From positions 2,170,001 to 2,234,000 of the forward strand of contig NC_135255.1 in NCBI RefSeq assembly GCF_964204865.1: DNA of 64,000 nucleotides, read 5' to 3'. A model generated the notes under the pieces. The model was given only the letters and a program-made list of their open reading frames with translations. It searched no databases and was not told the origin of the DNA. The first letter of the stretch is position 1, and the number at the start of each line of letters is the position of its first letter. This document shows positions 24,059 to 35,126 of the stretch, piece by piece. The position numbers were made by a program, and so were the translations under genes. This DNA is from Styela clava. Lineage: Eukaryota > Chordata > Ascidiacea > Stolidobranchia > Styelidae.

Positions 24059-25707
24059 CTAGAGCTGCGTGCAGCTTTAACAGGCTTCCCGCGTAAAAAA
24101 AAAACTGAAGACGCGTTTGGCTCACTGGAGCGTAAAAACGTGGTCAGTCATGCATAAAATTTGCAATTTAGGATGAGGGACTTATTATCTGCATGTGATG
24201 TAAATTTCAAGTCTCTAAGTAGTGTCGTTCTCGAGAAGAAGATGAAAATGTAAAATCCTATATCGCTCACTGGAGCGTATCGCCGAGGTCACTCATGCGT
24301 ATCCTTGACATATCGTATCCGGAACATGTCCATTAATCATTGTTATGAATTTCAACCCAATAGCATGTATCAATTTTGAGAAATCGCAAAAAAACTGAAG
24401 ACGCGTTTTGCTCACTGGAGCGTGAAAGCGTGGTCAGTCATGCATAAAATTTGCAATTTATGATGGAGGACTTATTATCTGCATGTGATGTAAATTTCAA
24501 GTCTCTAAGTAGTGTCGTTCTCGAGAAGAAGATGAAAATGTGAAATCCTATATTGCTCACTGGAGCGTATCGCCGAGATCACTCATGCGTATCCTTAACA
24601 TATTGTATCCGGAACATGTCCATTAATCAATGTTATGAATTTCAACCCAATAGCATGTATCAATTTTGAGAAATTGCAAAAAAACTGAAGACGCGTTTTG
24701 CTCACTGGAGCGTGAAAGCGTGGTCAGTCATGCATAAAATTTGCAATTTATGATGGGGGACTTATTATCTGCATGTGATGTAAATTTGAAGTCTCTAAGT
24801 AGTGTCGTTCTCGAGAAGTAGATGAAAATGTAAAATCCTATATTGCTCACTGGAGCGTATCGCTGAGGTCACTCATGCGTATCCTTGACATATCGTATCC
24901 GGAACATGTCCATTAATCATTGTTATGAATTTCAACCCAATAGCATGTATCAATTTTGAGAAATCGCTAAAAAACTGAAGACGCGTTTTGCTCACTGGAG
25001 CGTGAAAGCGTTGTCAGTCATGCATAAAATTTGTAATTTATGATGGGGGACTTATTATCTGCATGTGATGTAAATTTCAAGTCACTAAGTAGTGTCGTTC
25101 TCGAGGAGAAGATGAAAATGTAAAATCCTATATTGCTCACTGGAGCGTATCGCCGAGGTCAATCATGCGTCTCCTTGACATATCGTATCCGGAACATGTC
25201 CATTAATCATTGGTATGAATTTCAACCCAATAGCATATATCAATTTTGAGAAATCGCAAAAAAACTGAAAACGCGTTTTGCTCACTGGAGCGTGAAAGCG
25301 TGGTCAGTCATACATAAAATTTGCAATTTATGATGGGGAACTTATTATCTGCATGTGATGTAAATTTCAAGACTCTAAGTAGTGTCGTTCTCGAGAAGAA
25401 GATGAAAATGTAAAATCCTATATTGCTCACTGGAGCGTATCGCTGAGGTCACTCATGCGTATCCTTGACATATTGTATCCGAAAAATGTCTATTAATCAT
25501 TGTTATGAATTTCAACCCAATAGCATGTATCAATTTTGAGAAATCGCAAAAAAACTGAAAACGCGTTTTGCTCACTGGAGCGTGAAAGCGTGGTCAGTCA
25601 TGCATAAAATTTGCATTTTATTGCTAGCTGTGAACTTCTGCACATTTGAGGTGAATTTCAAGTTTGTAGGACCAATTTGAAAAAAAAATAATAAAAATAA
25701 ATAATAA
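24059..25707 (+). mobile_element. Composite satellite element 2 (five 290-bp units)
   Basis: The longest element. The acgcgtttt landmarks at 24,401, 24,691, 24,981 and 25,271 are spaced by exactly 290, with an earlier unit at about 24,111 and a variant terminal monomer from about 25,561. The tail is missing. Confidence 0.75.
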
Positions 25708-26472
25708 CTAGAGCTGCGTGCAGCTTTAACAGGCTTCCCGCGTAAAAAAAAACCGAAGACGCGTTTTGCTCACTGGAGCGTGAAAGCGTGGTCAGTCATG
25801 CATAAAATTCGCAATTTATGATGGGGGACTTATTATCTGCATGTGATGTAAATTTCAAGTCTCTAAGTAGTGTCGTTCTCGAGAAGAAGATGAAAATGTA
25901 AAATCCTATATTGCTTACTGGAGCGTATCGCCGAGGTCACTCATGCGTGTCCTTGACATATCGTATCCGGAACATGTCCATTAATCATTGTTATGAATTT
26001 CAACCCAATAGCATGAATTAACTTTGAGAAATCGCAAAAAAACTGAAAACGCGTTTTGTTCACTGGAGCGTGAAAGCGTGGTCACTCATGCATAAAATTT
26101 GCAATTTATGATGGGGGACTTATTATCTGCATGTGCTGTAAATTTCAAGTCTCTAAGTAGTGTCGTTCTCGAGAAGAAGATGAAAATGCAAAATCCTATA
26201 TTGATCACTGGAGCGTATCGCCGAGTTCACTCATGCGTATCCTTGGCATATCGTATCCGGAACATGTCCATTAATCATTGTTATGAATTTCAACCCATTA
26301 GCAGGTATCAATTTTGAGAAATCGCAAAAAAACTGAAAACGCGTTTAGCTCACTGGAGCGTGAAAGCATGGTCAGTTATGCATAAAATTTGCATTTTATT
26401 GCTAGCTGAGAACTTCTGCATATTTGAGGTGAATTTCAAGTTTGTAGGACCAATTTGAAAAAAAAAAAATAA
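25708..26472 (+). mobile_element. Composite satellite element 3 (two 290-bp units)
   Basis: Same head, two A-B dimers, the variant terminal monomer from about 26,340, and a short A-rich end without the stem-loop tail. Confidence 0.7.
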
Positions 26473-27228
26473 CTAGAGCTGCGTGCAGCTTTAACAGGCT
26501 TCCCGCGTAAAAAAAACTGAAGACGCGTTTTGCTCACTGGAGCGTGAAAGCGTGGTCAGTCATGCATAAAATTTGCAATTTATGATGGGGGACTTATTAT
26601 CTGCATGTGATGTAAATTTCAAGTCTCTAAGTAGTGTCGTTCTCGAGAAGAAGATGAAAATGTAAAATCCTATATTGCTCACTGGAGCGTATCGCCGAGG
26701 TCACTCATGCGTATCATTGAAATATCGTATCCGGAACATGTCCATCAATCATTGTTATGAATTTTAACCCAATAGCATGTATCAATTCTGAGAAATCGCA
26801 AAAAAACTGAAAACGCGTTTTGCTCACTGGAGCGTGAAAACGTGGTCAGTCATGCATAAAATTTGCAAATTATGACGGGAGACTTAATGTCTGCATGAGA
26901 TGTAAATTTCAAGTCTCTAAGTAGTGTCGTTCACGAGAAGAAGATGAAAATGTAAAATCCTATATTGCTCACTGGAGCGTATCGCCGAGGTCACTCATGC
27001 GTATCATTGAAATATCGTATCCGGAACACGTCCATTAATCATTGTTATGAATTTCAACCCAATACCATGTATCAATTTCGAGAAATCGCAAAAAAACTGA
27101 ATACGCGTTTTGCTCATTGGAGCGTGAAAGCGTGGTCAGCCATGCATAAAATTTGCATTTTATTGCTAGTTGAGAACTTCTGCACATTTGAGGTGAATTT
27201 CAAGTTTGTAGGACCAATTTGAAAAAAA

Positions 27229-27268
<40 letters not shown>

Positions 27269-27323
27269 CACAGGAATACAATAGGTTCCCTGCTGACAAG
27301 CAGCGGGAAGCCTAATAAATAAA
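26473..27323 (+). mobile_element. Composite satellite element 4, with stem-loop tail
   Basis: Head, two A-B dimers and the variant monomer, then a (TAA)n run at about 27,230-27,263. The full tail follows: acacaggaatacaataggtt, the GCTGACAAGC stem-loop, and GCGGGAAGCCTAAT near 27,302-27,315. This is one of two elements in which the inverted head and tail motifs can be compared directly. Confidence 0.75.
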
Positions 27324-28498
27324 CTAGAGCTGCGTGCAGCTTTAACAGGCTTCCCGCGTAAAAAAAACTGAAGACGCGTTTTGCTCACTGGAGCGTGAAA
27401 GCGTGGTCAGTCATGCATAAAATTTGCAATTTATGATGAGGGACTTATTATCTGCATGTGATGTAAATTTCAAGTCTCTAAGTAGTGTCGTTCTCGAGGA
27501 GAAGATGAAAATGTAAAATCCTATATTGCTCACTGGAGCGTATCGTCGAGGTCACTCATGCGTATCCTTGACCTATTGTATCCGGAACATGTCCATTAAT
27601 CATTGTTATGAATTTCAACCCAATACCATGTATCAATTTTGAGAAATCGCAAAAAAACTGAAGACGCGTTTTGCTCACTGGAGCGTGAAAGCGTGGTCAG
27701 TCATGCATAAAATCTGCAAATTATGATGGTGGACTAATTATCTGCATGTAATTTGAATTTCAAGTCTCTAAATAGTGTCGTTCTCGAGAAGAAGATGAAA
27801 ATGTAAAATCCTATATTGCTCACTGGAGCGTATCGCCGAGGTCACTCATGCGTATCCTTGACATATCGTATCCGGAACATGTCCATTAATCATTGTTATG
27901 AATTTCAACCCAATAGCATGTATCAATTTTGAGAAATCGCAAAAAAACTGAAAACGCGTTTTGCTCACTGGAGCGTGAAAGCGTGGTCAGTCATGCATAA
28001 AATTTGCAATTTATTATGGGGGACTTATTATCTGCATGTGATGTTAATTTCAAGTCTCTGAGTAGTGTCGTTCTCGAGAAGAAGATGAAAATGTAAAATC
28101 CTATATTGCTCACTGGAGCGTATCGCCGAGGTCACTCATGCGTATCCTTGACATATCGTATCCGGAACATGTCCATTAATCATTGTTATGAATTTCAACC
28201 CAATAGCATGTATCAATTTTGAGAAATCGCAAAAAAACCGAGGACGCGTTTTGCTCACTGGAGCGTGAAAGCGTGGTCAGTCATGCATAAAATTTGCATT
28301 TTATTGCTAGCTGAGAACTTCTGCACATTTGAGGTGAATTTCAAGTCTGTAGGACCAATTTGAAAAAAAAATAATAAAAATAAATAATAATAAATAAATA
28401 ATAATAAATAAATAATAATAAATAATAATAATAATAATAAAACACAGGAATACAATAGGTTCCCTGCTGACAAGCAGCGGGAAGCCTAATAAATAAAT
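27324..28498 (+). mobile_element. Composite satellite element 5, with stem-loop tail
   Basis: Head, three A-B dimers, the variant monomer, a long (AATAAT)n/(TAAA)n tract at about 28,365-28,440, and the stem-loop tail ending gcgggaagcctaat near 28,490. A second, solo copy of the microsatellite and tail follows directly at about 28,499-28,577. Confidence 0.75.
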
Positions 28499-28577
28499 AA
28501 TAATATTAAATAATAATAATAATAATAAAACACAGGAATACAATAGGTTCCCTGCTGACAAGCAGCGGGAAGCCTAA
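28499..28577 (+). repeat. Solo duplicate of the element tail
   Basis: Repeats the (AAT)n tract, acacaggaatacaataggtt, the stem-loop and gcgggaagcctaat without any satellite body. It looks like a slippage or partial-copy product of the preceding tail. Confidence 0.7.
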
Positions 28578-28914
28578 TTAATATTATGTAAACCGTAAAA
28601 AACTTTGTACACATAGGTGCCCTCCCGAACAATTTGTTTCACTAGGGAGTTAGTCTCCCCATACTTCTGAATGAAACGCAGAAAAGACCCGCGAACCATA
28701 ATAAATGACAAACCCCAAAAAAGTAATAATAAAGTTGTTACTCGTATAGGTTCGCATTCTAAATAAAAATAAAGTTGTTACTGATATAGTTGTTAAGTAT
28801 ATGAAAACCTCTCCTATTTCAATTTGTGTAAGTAGAATAATTGGAAAATTTTTCATCTGAAAATTGTTCATTCTGTGTGAATTATTGTTTTCCCTATTTC
28901 AATTCACAAATCTT
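28578..28914. other. Gene-free stretch
   Basis: Contains a short direct duplication around aataaagttgttact (about 28,727 and 28,768). This is the presumed 3' flank of the minus-strand CCP-VWA unit that follows. Confidence 0.35.
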
Positions 28915-30333
28915 TTAGAAAATTCTCTTTTTAAGTCGAACATTTGGTATTCTGTCAAGTTTAAAGAGATTTTCTTTTTTACCTGCGATTTCCAGCATGG
29001 CAATGTTTAAAGCCAAGAGCAAATATCTGTACGAACAAACATTATTCAAATGAATAATAAAAAGATAAAATTGAAATAAAAATGGATTCGACGCTATTTT
29101 CAAATTGCATTCACTGAAATAATTACATACGCTTCTTCTCGTCTCAGTCGATCTGCTGGTCCTTTCGATTCGTCATATCGGTCACCGTCGGTGAATACCC
29201 AGACCAAATCTTTAACATCGAGACGATTGGTTTTGTAGGGAAGCGAGTTTTCTCTGACTGAGTCTGACATAGTCTTAACTAAAGCGTCTCCGAGGATCGT
29301 TCCTACAAGTTTATAAATAAATATTATCATAACTTATTTGAAGTTTCAAGAAAGTGAAACAAAACAAACTATTGTCAGTACTGAATGAAGTTTGGGACCG
29401 GATGTCTTTTTTTAGTATATCTATGACTTACACAGTTTGACGTTACATGAAGTATTCTAGATATTTTTAAACCAAAAATGTGCTTATAGTACACCTGTGC
29501 TAAATCAAAAATTTTCTAAATCTCTTTATTACGTGGATCATAGCCAAGAAAGATTCTTCTACTATTAAGAAGTTTTCTATGTTTACGATCATATTTTAAA
29601 CAATGTCGCAAACGATTTATGTCGCAAATTTAAGTGTAAAGGTGCTTGAAAACATGATCATAACTATTCTTACCTCTTGAAGGTGACAGAAGATTTTTGA
29701 TAGTTTCTATTGATGCGGAATTGTTTCCGAAATATGCTGTATCTCTTGTGTAATCATGGCTATCAAAGCGAACAAGGGAGAATTGCACTTTATTTCCATT
29801 GAAAGATCTGAATGAAATAAGTTTAGCTTGAAACACTAAGATGATAATTTTTGCTGTACCGAATATATCGTTACTAGAAATTTTGCTAGAAGAGCACTAA
29901 AAAGAAAACGTACACTTTTTCTTCCCTACCGTATGCTATTTAAAAAAATCTTATTTGTAACTTTGTTGTAATAATCTTCAATTGAGCTTGACAAATCTAC
30001 GACAATTACAATGTCTTTTTCGGCGTTAGTGATACAACATTCTAAATAAAATTAGGGATTATTATCTTATTAAAGTACCCAATTTAGAAAGATAATTACT
30101 TGCAAATTTACATAAAAAGTGTAGCATCTTGTTAAAATATTCTTACCAATTCCACGACAGGATCATTTCTGACTCCATTCAATTCCGTCGATAGTTGCAA
30201 GTCTTGGTATTCTAGCTAGGTATCAGTTCATGTCCACGATTGCACTTAAATCTACAATCTGTACTTTCTTTTGCTTTTTCCGTTAAACAATTTATCTTTT
30301 CGCTTGAAAGTTTGATTAAAAGCGAGCATCATG
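28915..30333 (-). pseudogene. CCP-VWA unit with dead CCP exon (VWA exons still open)
   Basis: From 5' to 3' on the minus strand: a CCP-like exon at about 30,333-30,147, then VWA exons 30,041-29,930, 29,807-29,674, 29,302-29,131 and 29,026-28,915 (TAA). The CCP exon keeps the cysteine pattern (14 positions from first to second Cys as in the good paralogue, then DCRFKCNRGHELIPS) but has an in-frame TAG at 30,212-30,214, a later TGA and a lost first tryptophan frame. The four VWA exons splice into one open frame of 175 residues with a DLSSS MIDAS motif, VQFSLVRFD and DLVWVFTDGD. The third exon ends in phase 2 instead of the family's phase 0, and the last exon is read in the shifted frame, which restores LEIAGKKENLF. 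The C-terminal cysteine pair is lost (ends LKKRIF). No signal peptide was found. Most likely a pseudogene or a remodelled VWA-only product. Confidence 0.7.
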
Positions 30334-30670
30334 TGAATTTTTAACTTGTGGAAACGTCTTGTGATTTTGAACTAGGCTGTGTCTAAATGTTTAATACCGT
30401 GGCGCGGTGTGTAAAGTAAGCATAGTGCATGATCTGCAACTATACAAAGCTGAATCTAAAGAATATCAACAAATATTCATTTTTTTTATCTGTGAAAACC
30501 CAAAAGTCTCACTTCTTTGGCAGAATTAATTGCACTTATCATTATCGAAAATTTTTCCCAGTTCCATGTAGGGTTGAGTAATATCATTTATCTTGATCAC
30601 AATATCCGTACTTCTAGCTATTTTACCTAAAGTTTTCATCGATATTTAATTTTTGCCCGTTTGTCTAAGG

Positions 30671-31849
30671 CAGTGGTTCTTAAACTTTTTGAGCCACGCC
30701 CCCCTTTTTTGCTTTAAAAATGCTTTTGTGATGGGCAGGTTGCTATATATTAAGATGGCACTATAAGAGTGTTAGTATCATGCCGTCATTGCTCAGATTG
30801 TTTGGGCATAAAACGCTTCGGAGTACAACTTTGTCATTCAATGTTGTATGTATAAAACCAAATAGTGGTTGGTCACATACAATCTCGGTTTTCCGCTCAG
30901 TTTGCAATACCTGGTAAAGTCAGACTAATTTTTAAGTAAAACTAAACACGCAATAAACCTATGCTTTAATGTATTTTCTGCTTAAACGTTTACATAAGAC
31001 ACGTAAAATTTCAATCAATTGTTTACTTCATCACTATTGAGCGATACCAAAATTATTCACTGTGTGTTAAAAATAAGCAACAATTACAGACTTCTTGGCT
31101 TGCCTAACGTTTCAAATTGGCAATAATACAAATCAAAACAAAATGTAATCGAGCACTTTGCCACACATTTTTATGGTTGCGGATTACCGTGGTCTTTTGG
31201 AGTAGTGTTGCTTTTATTTTATCGACGCAATCGCAGATTTAATTTATTACAATTAAATGAATAAAGCAACCATTTTAAATAAGTATATCGGTCATGAATT
31301 GAATCTTTTATTCAACAGGAAAACCATTACATATCCGTTGACAAAGTCGGCTCTTATGACGACTGGCGTAATTTCGAGGACTGATTCAGGATCCGTACCG
31401 CGGGGATTTCGAGTCGATGAATTTGTATTTTAAATTATTATACTAATTTAAATATACTTTCTGGGATATTATACCAGATCTTTCTACTGAAGACAACGAA
31501 TTCGCATGAGTGCAATATTATATCAAAACTAAATATAATCGGGCAGTTGATCACACTTTAATATGCCCGCGGATTGGCGTGGTATTTTAGATCGGTAATG
31601 AGTTTATTTTGACATGAGTCGAGCAAACCGCAAGTTACCTTGAACACAAATGTATTAAAATAGAGAGACATTTTGAATTCTTGTAGTTATTATGAAACAG
31701 AAAAATTTATTATATTACGAAAAAGCCGATATTTTCAAAGAACGCGGAGACAGTTTCAGGAGCCGTTACATGTAAGTTTCCGTTTCTATCTTGTGACCTC
31801 TCGCGCCCCACCTGTGAGCATCTCGCGCCCCCCAGTTTAAGAACCACTG
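30671..31849. mobile_element. hAT-type non-autonomous element, 1179 bp
   Basis: Left end CAGTGGTTCTTAAACT and right end AGTTTAAGAACCACTG are perfect inverted repeats, each followed inward by a ccacgcccccc or gcgccccccag tract. The flanks gtctaagg (30,663-30,670) and gtctaaag (31,850-31,857) form an 8-bp target duplication with one mismatch. CAG-GGTTCT ends and an 8-bp duplication define hAT. There is no transposase frame. It lies between two decayed VWA units. Confidence 0.85.
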
Positions 31850-31900
31850 GTCTAAAGGCAGGCGTCATAATCTAAACGGAAAATAAGATATATTTGAGCA

Positions 31901-32010
31901 AATTTTTTATATAAATATATGTATATATATATATCTTCCATTACCAGCTGAATGCCAATTGACCTTAGAATATTTTTGAATTTCAGTCCATATGAAAATA
32001 ATATTTGGTC
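31901..32010. repeat. Left arm of a ~110-bp inverted repeat
   Basis: The tract from about 31,901 to 32,010 (containing gaatgccaattgaccttaga) is present in inverse orientation at about 32,766-32,880 (containing tctaaggtcaattggcattc) with few differences. The left arm includes the intron just downstream of a decayed VWA exon, so the arms enclose the two VWA pseudo-exons. AT runs occur in both arms. Confidence 0.8.
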
Positions 32011-32014
32011 ATAC

Positions 32015-32580
32015 TTCTACACCAGCATCTCTTAACGCTTTTACCGGTCCCTCGAATCGGTCACTGGAACCTCCATCCGTCAGTAACCAGATCTGATCCA
32101 TAACATCATCTCTGTTTTCATTCATTTTCGACAATATGAATTCTTTGGTATAATTAAGTGCTGCTCCAAGAAATGACCCTTTCAAATATGTATGTTTTCT
32201 CAATTGTGTATAATTTGGATGACATTGATGAGAACATAAACTTAACATTATTAAATATTTGGACAAAAATGTTACATGAAAGTTTTATGACAGGTTCCTG
32301 AATTCGTACAACCCAATTAATAAATTAACTGATCTGTTTGAGATTAGTAATATAGGTATATCTCTAACACGTCGCATCCCAATATTAGAAACACTTCGAT
32401 ATATTTTCAGCCTATATTTTCATACTCCCTTTCATACTTTCACCCGGACCATCCATATTTCTGGCAGCTTTTTGTATCGCATGAATGCCATCCATTATAA
32501 GCACTGAAGAAAATCGAATGATTGTCACACACTTGACTTGCAAAACGAACCAAAAAATGGATTTCAGTGGGTTTGATTGA
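32015..32580 (-). pseudogene. Isolated decayed VWA fragment (two exons)
   Basis: Exon 32,178-32,015 has the family's exact 164-nt length and encodes SFLGAALNYTKEFIL, QIWLLTDGGSSD and RDAGVE before a gtatga donor. The exon before it, about 32,580-32,438, encodes EIHFLVRFASQVCDNHS in one frame and then HAIQKAARNMDGPGE in another, so it carries a net two-base loss. Its acceptor AG has become tga. No first (MIDAS) or last VWA exon and no CCP exon were found beside it. It is a dead piece of another family copy. Confidence 0.75.
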
Positions 32581-32765
32581 TCAAAAAAAGTTATCGCTCA
32601 CAGAAAAGTTGTCCAACAGATAAAATTATGAGGGTTTCAAGTGCGGAGATGCGTTAAAGAAAATTTATGTGTATTTTGATATATCATTACTCTTCTATTC
32701 AACTAAAGCGCGAGTTGGTTTTATGCTAAAAATATTTATTGGATATCATTCAAGAGATACCAACT

Positions 32766-32880
32766 GATCAAATAATATTTTCATATAGATTGAAATTCAA
32801 AAATATTCTAAGGTCAATTGGCATTCAGTTGGTAATATATGATATATATATACATATATTTATAAAAAAAAAATCATTTA
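32766..32880. repeat. Right arm of the ~110-bp inverted repeat
   Basis: Inverse copy of 31,901-32,010. The arms are about 750 bases apart. Confidence 0.8.
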
Positions 32881-35126
32881 TTTTATCGTTTAGATTATGA
32901 CGCTTGCCTTGTAAAAAAACTTTTTTAACAAAAGGTAAAATTGTGATATATCGTCGAAACATTGCTACTTGATAGGTTTTAAGAAGATAACGCTGCGTCA
33001 ATTTTAGAATGTATAATTTATTGAAGCGCTTATCCAAGAAATATGTGTCAATATGCTACCAAATACATTTCAATCGCTAAACATTGCAATTGTTACGTTA
33101 GTTAGACGGTGAAGAGTGATGTGAATTAAAACACATTTAATTACATAACTAGTGTCCGCAGTCGTCGACAAGTTTTAAGCGGAAAAATTTGATGTAGTTA
33201 CGCATGAACAAACTTTTGCTAGACCGAGGCGTTTTGATTTTCGCGTAAGTATACTTTTACAAGATTGAGATTTTGCATCAAAGGATTTATACCGTAACAA
33301 CACTGCAATATCCTTCAAGATATGAATTACGTCAGTCTTGATAGTCGGGATAGGTAATATATACCACTAATACTAATAGGGTTGGTTTTCTTTTGTCAAT
33401 ATATATATGATTAGCTAAAAATGTCGGCAATAAAAACTATTTGCACCTTTTTTTTCGAAATTAGCGCAAAAGAGTATTTCTGCAACTGAAAATACCTTCT
33501 TTGTAGTTGTTTCGGTGCCATGAAATTTGGTCTATAACACAAACTTTGGTGGATTGGAAATGACCGTGGGTGCAAATGTTCTCTGGTGCAATTGTACGTA
33601 GTGCAAATGAATGTGAGTACAAATGTCCTCGAAAGCAGATTTTCATGAATGCAATTGTATGTGGGTGCAAATTTCTTCCAGGTATGGGTTAATATGGAAT
33701 TTAGACCATAAGGTTCTTCAAACTAAATGATTTGGACTCAAAATATCTATTAAAATAACCGTTTTTGCACCAAGCGAACTAGCGTAGGTATTAGTATTCT
33801 TTGATTCTCTCAGTTAATGAAATGCTTTTAGAGCGACAAATACGCCAGGAAAAAGCTGGAGCAGAATATATGAAAAAAATAATGAAATTGAGACTTTGAA
33901 GTCGCGTTAAAAAGAATTTGGTATATTGCCTAAATGCGGCTGTGAGTACTGAGGCGATATATAAGTTATTGAAAAAAGTTTCATGTTAAGGTTTCATATT
34001 TTCGCCGTAAAAAATATCTCGACATAGTTTCAATAAAATCAGACCAAAATTTACACTTGACATGAAAACGTGGGTACATCTATTATTTTAATATCAATCA
34101 TTCTTGCTATAAAAAAGTCCGAAAGCTTTGAATGATATTCTTGATTATTATATGAGATTAATTGATACGTGTTTTTATGAATCTGATTTTTCAAGGAACA
34201 GTATGTCTAAGTATGTTGTAACAAACTAATATTATAGTGAATATGACGTGTCTTGCATAATGGTTTTACTAGTGCCTCGGGCTTTCCTAAGATATTTTCA
34301 TTTCATAAAAATACAATAATTAAACATTCTGGGAACTTTTTTTGGATGGATATAGAGGCGTAAGTGCAATTCCATGACACCTTTTGTTCAACTTTCAAGC
34401 TGCACTCCTCACAGTTTGTTAATGATTGTCTGATCACTCTGCTGTGTCACGTTTTGTTATAGGTCTTTAATAATGCAAATGTATATTTGTATCAGCCATC
34501 GTATGTTATTCTAATACTTACTCTTCATATTCTTTTTTTATCGCATGAGTACAAATTTATAATCAACATCACCGGAGGAAACAACTTTATTTTCATTATT
34601 CATTATATTATTATACCCGATTTTGACACATTTTGTGTTCGACGAATCACATTTTTGACTCATTTTATTGGAGACTAGATTTCCTGATATAAATCACCAT
34701 TCTCACTTACACTACCGTGGTTGTACTGAAATTTTCCTCACCTTAGAAACCAACAAAATCTTCAATTTTATTTGTCTTGAGATTTATTTGTACATCATGA
34801 ATTATGAATGAACTTGAATCAAAAACGAAAATATTTAAAAACTTCATGGAAGTTCTGCAACGATGATTTATAAAAATATCAGAATGGCAGAGAAAAAAAA
34901 CATACATTATCTTGACCAAATAATTCTGAAAATAAGCCTAAATCAATAATGTTGACATATTAGCATTAAGCATATGATAACGTGAAATTTTCAGTCAGCT
35001 TTTTAGTATTTTTATCCGCTCTTTCATAAATGAAACAGACGGACTTAAAATTATCATTTGAAAAATGATACCGAAGCAAAATAACTTTAGTAAAATTAGA
35101 AATAGTTTCTCTCTCCCATGACAATT
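32881..35126. other. Gene-free stretch
   Basis: No coding exon recognised on either strand. A family of short tgcaaat-type words (ggtgcaaatgttctc, gtacaaatgtcctc, gtgcaaatttcttc) recurs at 33,560-33,680, as if a ~35-base motif were tandemly repeated and diverged. A minus-strand AATAAA at 34,767-34,772 may serve the upstream CCP-VWA gene. Confidence 0.35.

Larger units (their letters stand above)
23290..28577 (+). repeat. Head-to-tail array of five composite satellite elements (Helentron/HINE-like)
   Basis: Five elements start with the same head, ctagagctgcgtgcagcttt, then aacaggcttcccgcg, at 23,290, 24,059, 25,708, 26,473 and 27,324. Each head is followed by a 290-bp unit repeated two to five times, then a variant last monomer (cattttattgctagctgag type), then an A-rich/TAA microsatellite. 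The two most complete elements end with a tail whose stem-loop (cctgctgacaagcagcggg) is followed by aagcctaat. The head motif AGGCTTCCCGC is inverted in the tail as GCGGGAAGCCT. Short subterminal inverted repeats, internal tandem repeats, a microsatellite and a 3' stem-loop before CTAA are the known layout of Helentron-associated non-autonomous elements. No Rep/helicase coding region is present, so the class is inferred from structure only. Confidence 0.75.

Noticed and set aside
27114..28561. Small minus-strand frames with Leu/Tyr/Ile runs
   Set aside because: They are read through TAA microsatellites and satellite tails; no conserved domain.
23290..28577. CRISPR-like array
   Set aside because: The repeats are contiguous 145/290-bp satellite monomers without unique spacers, in an animal genome.
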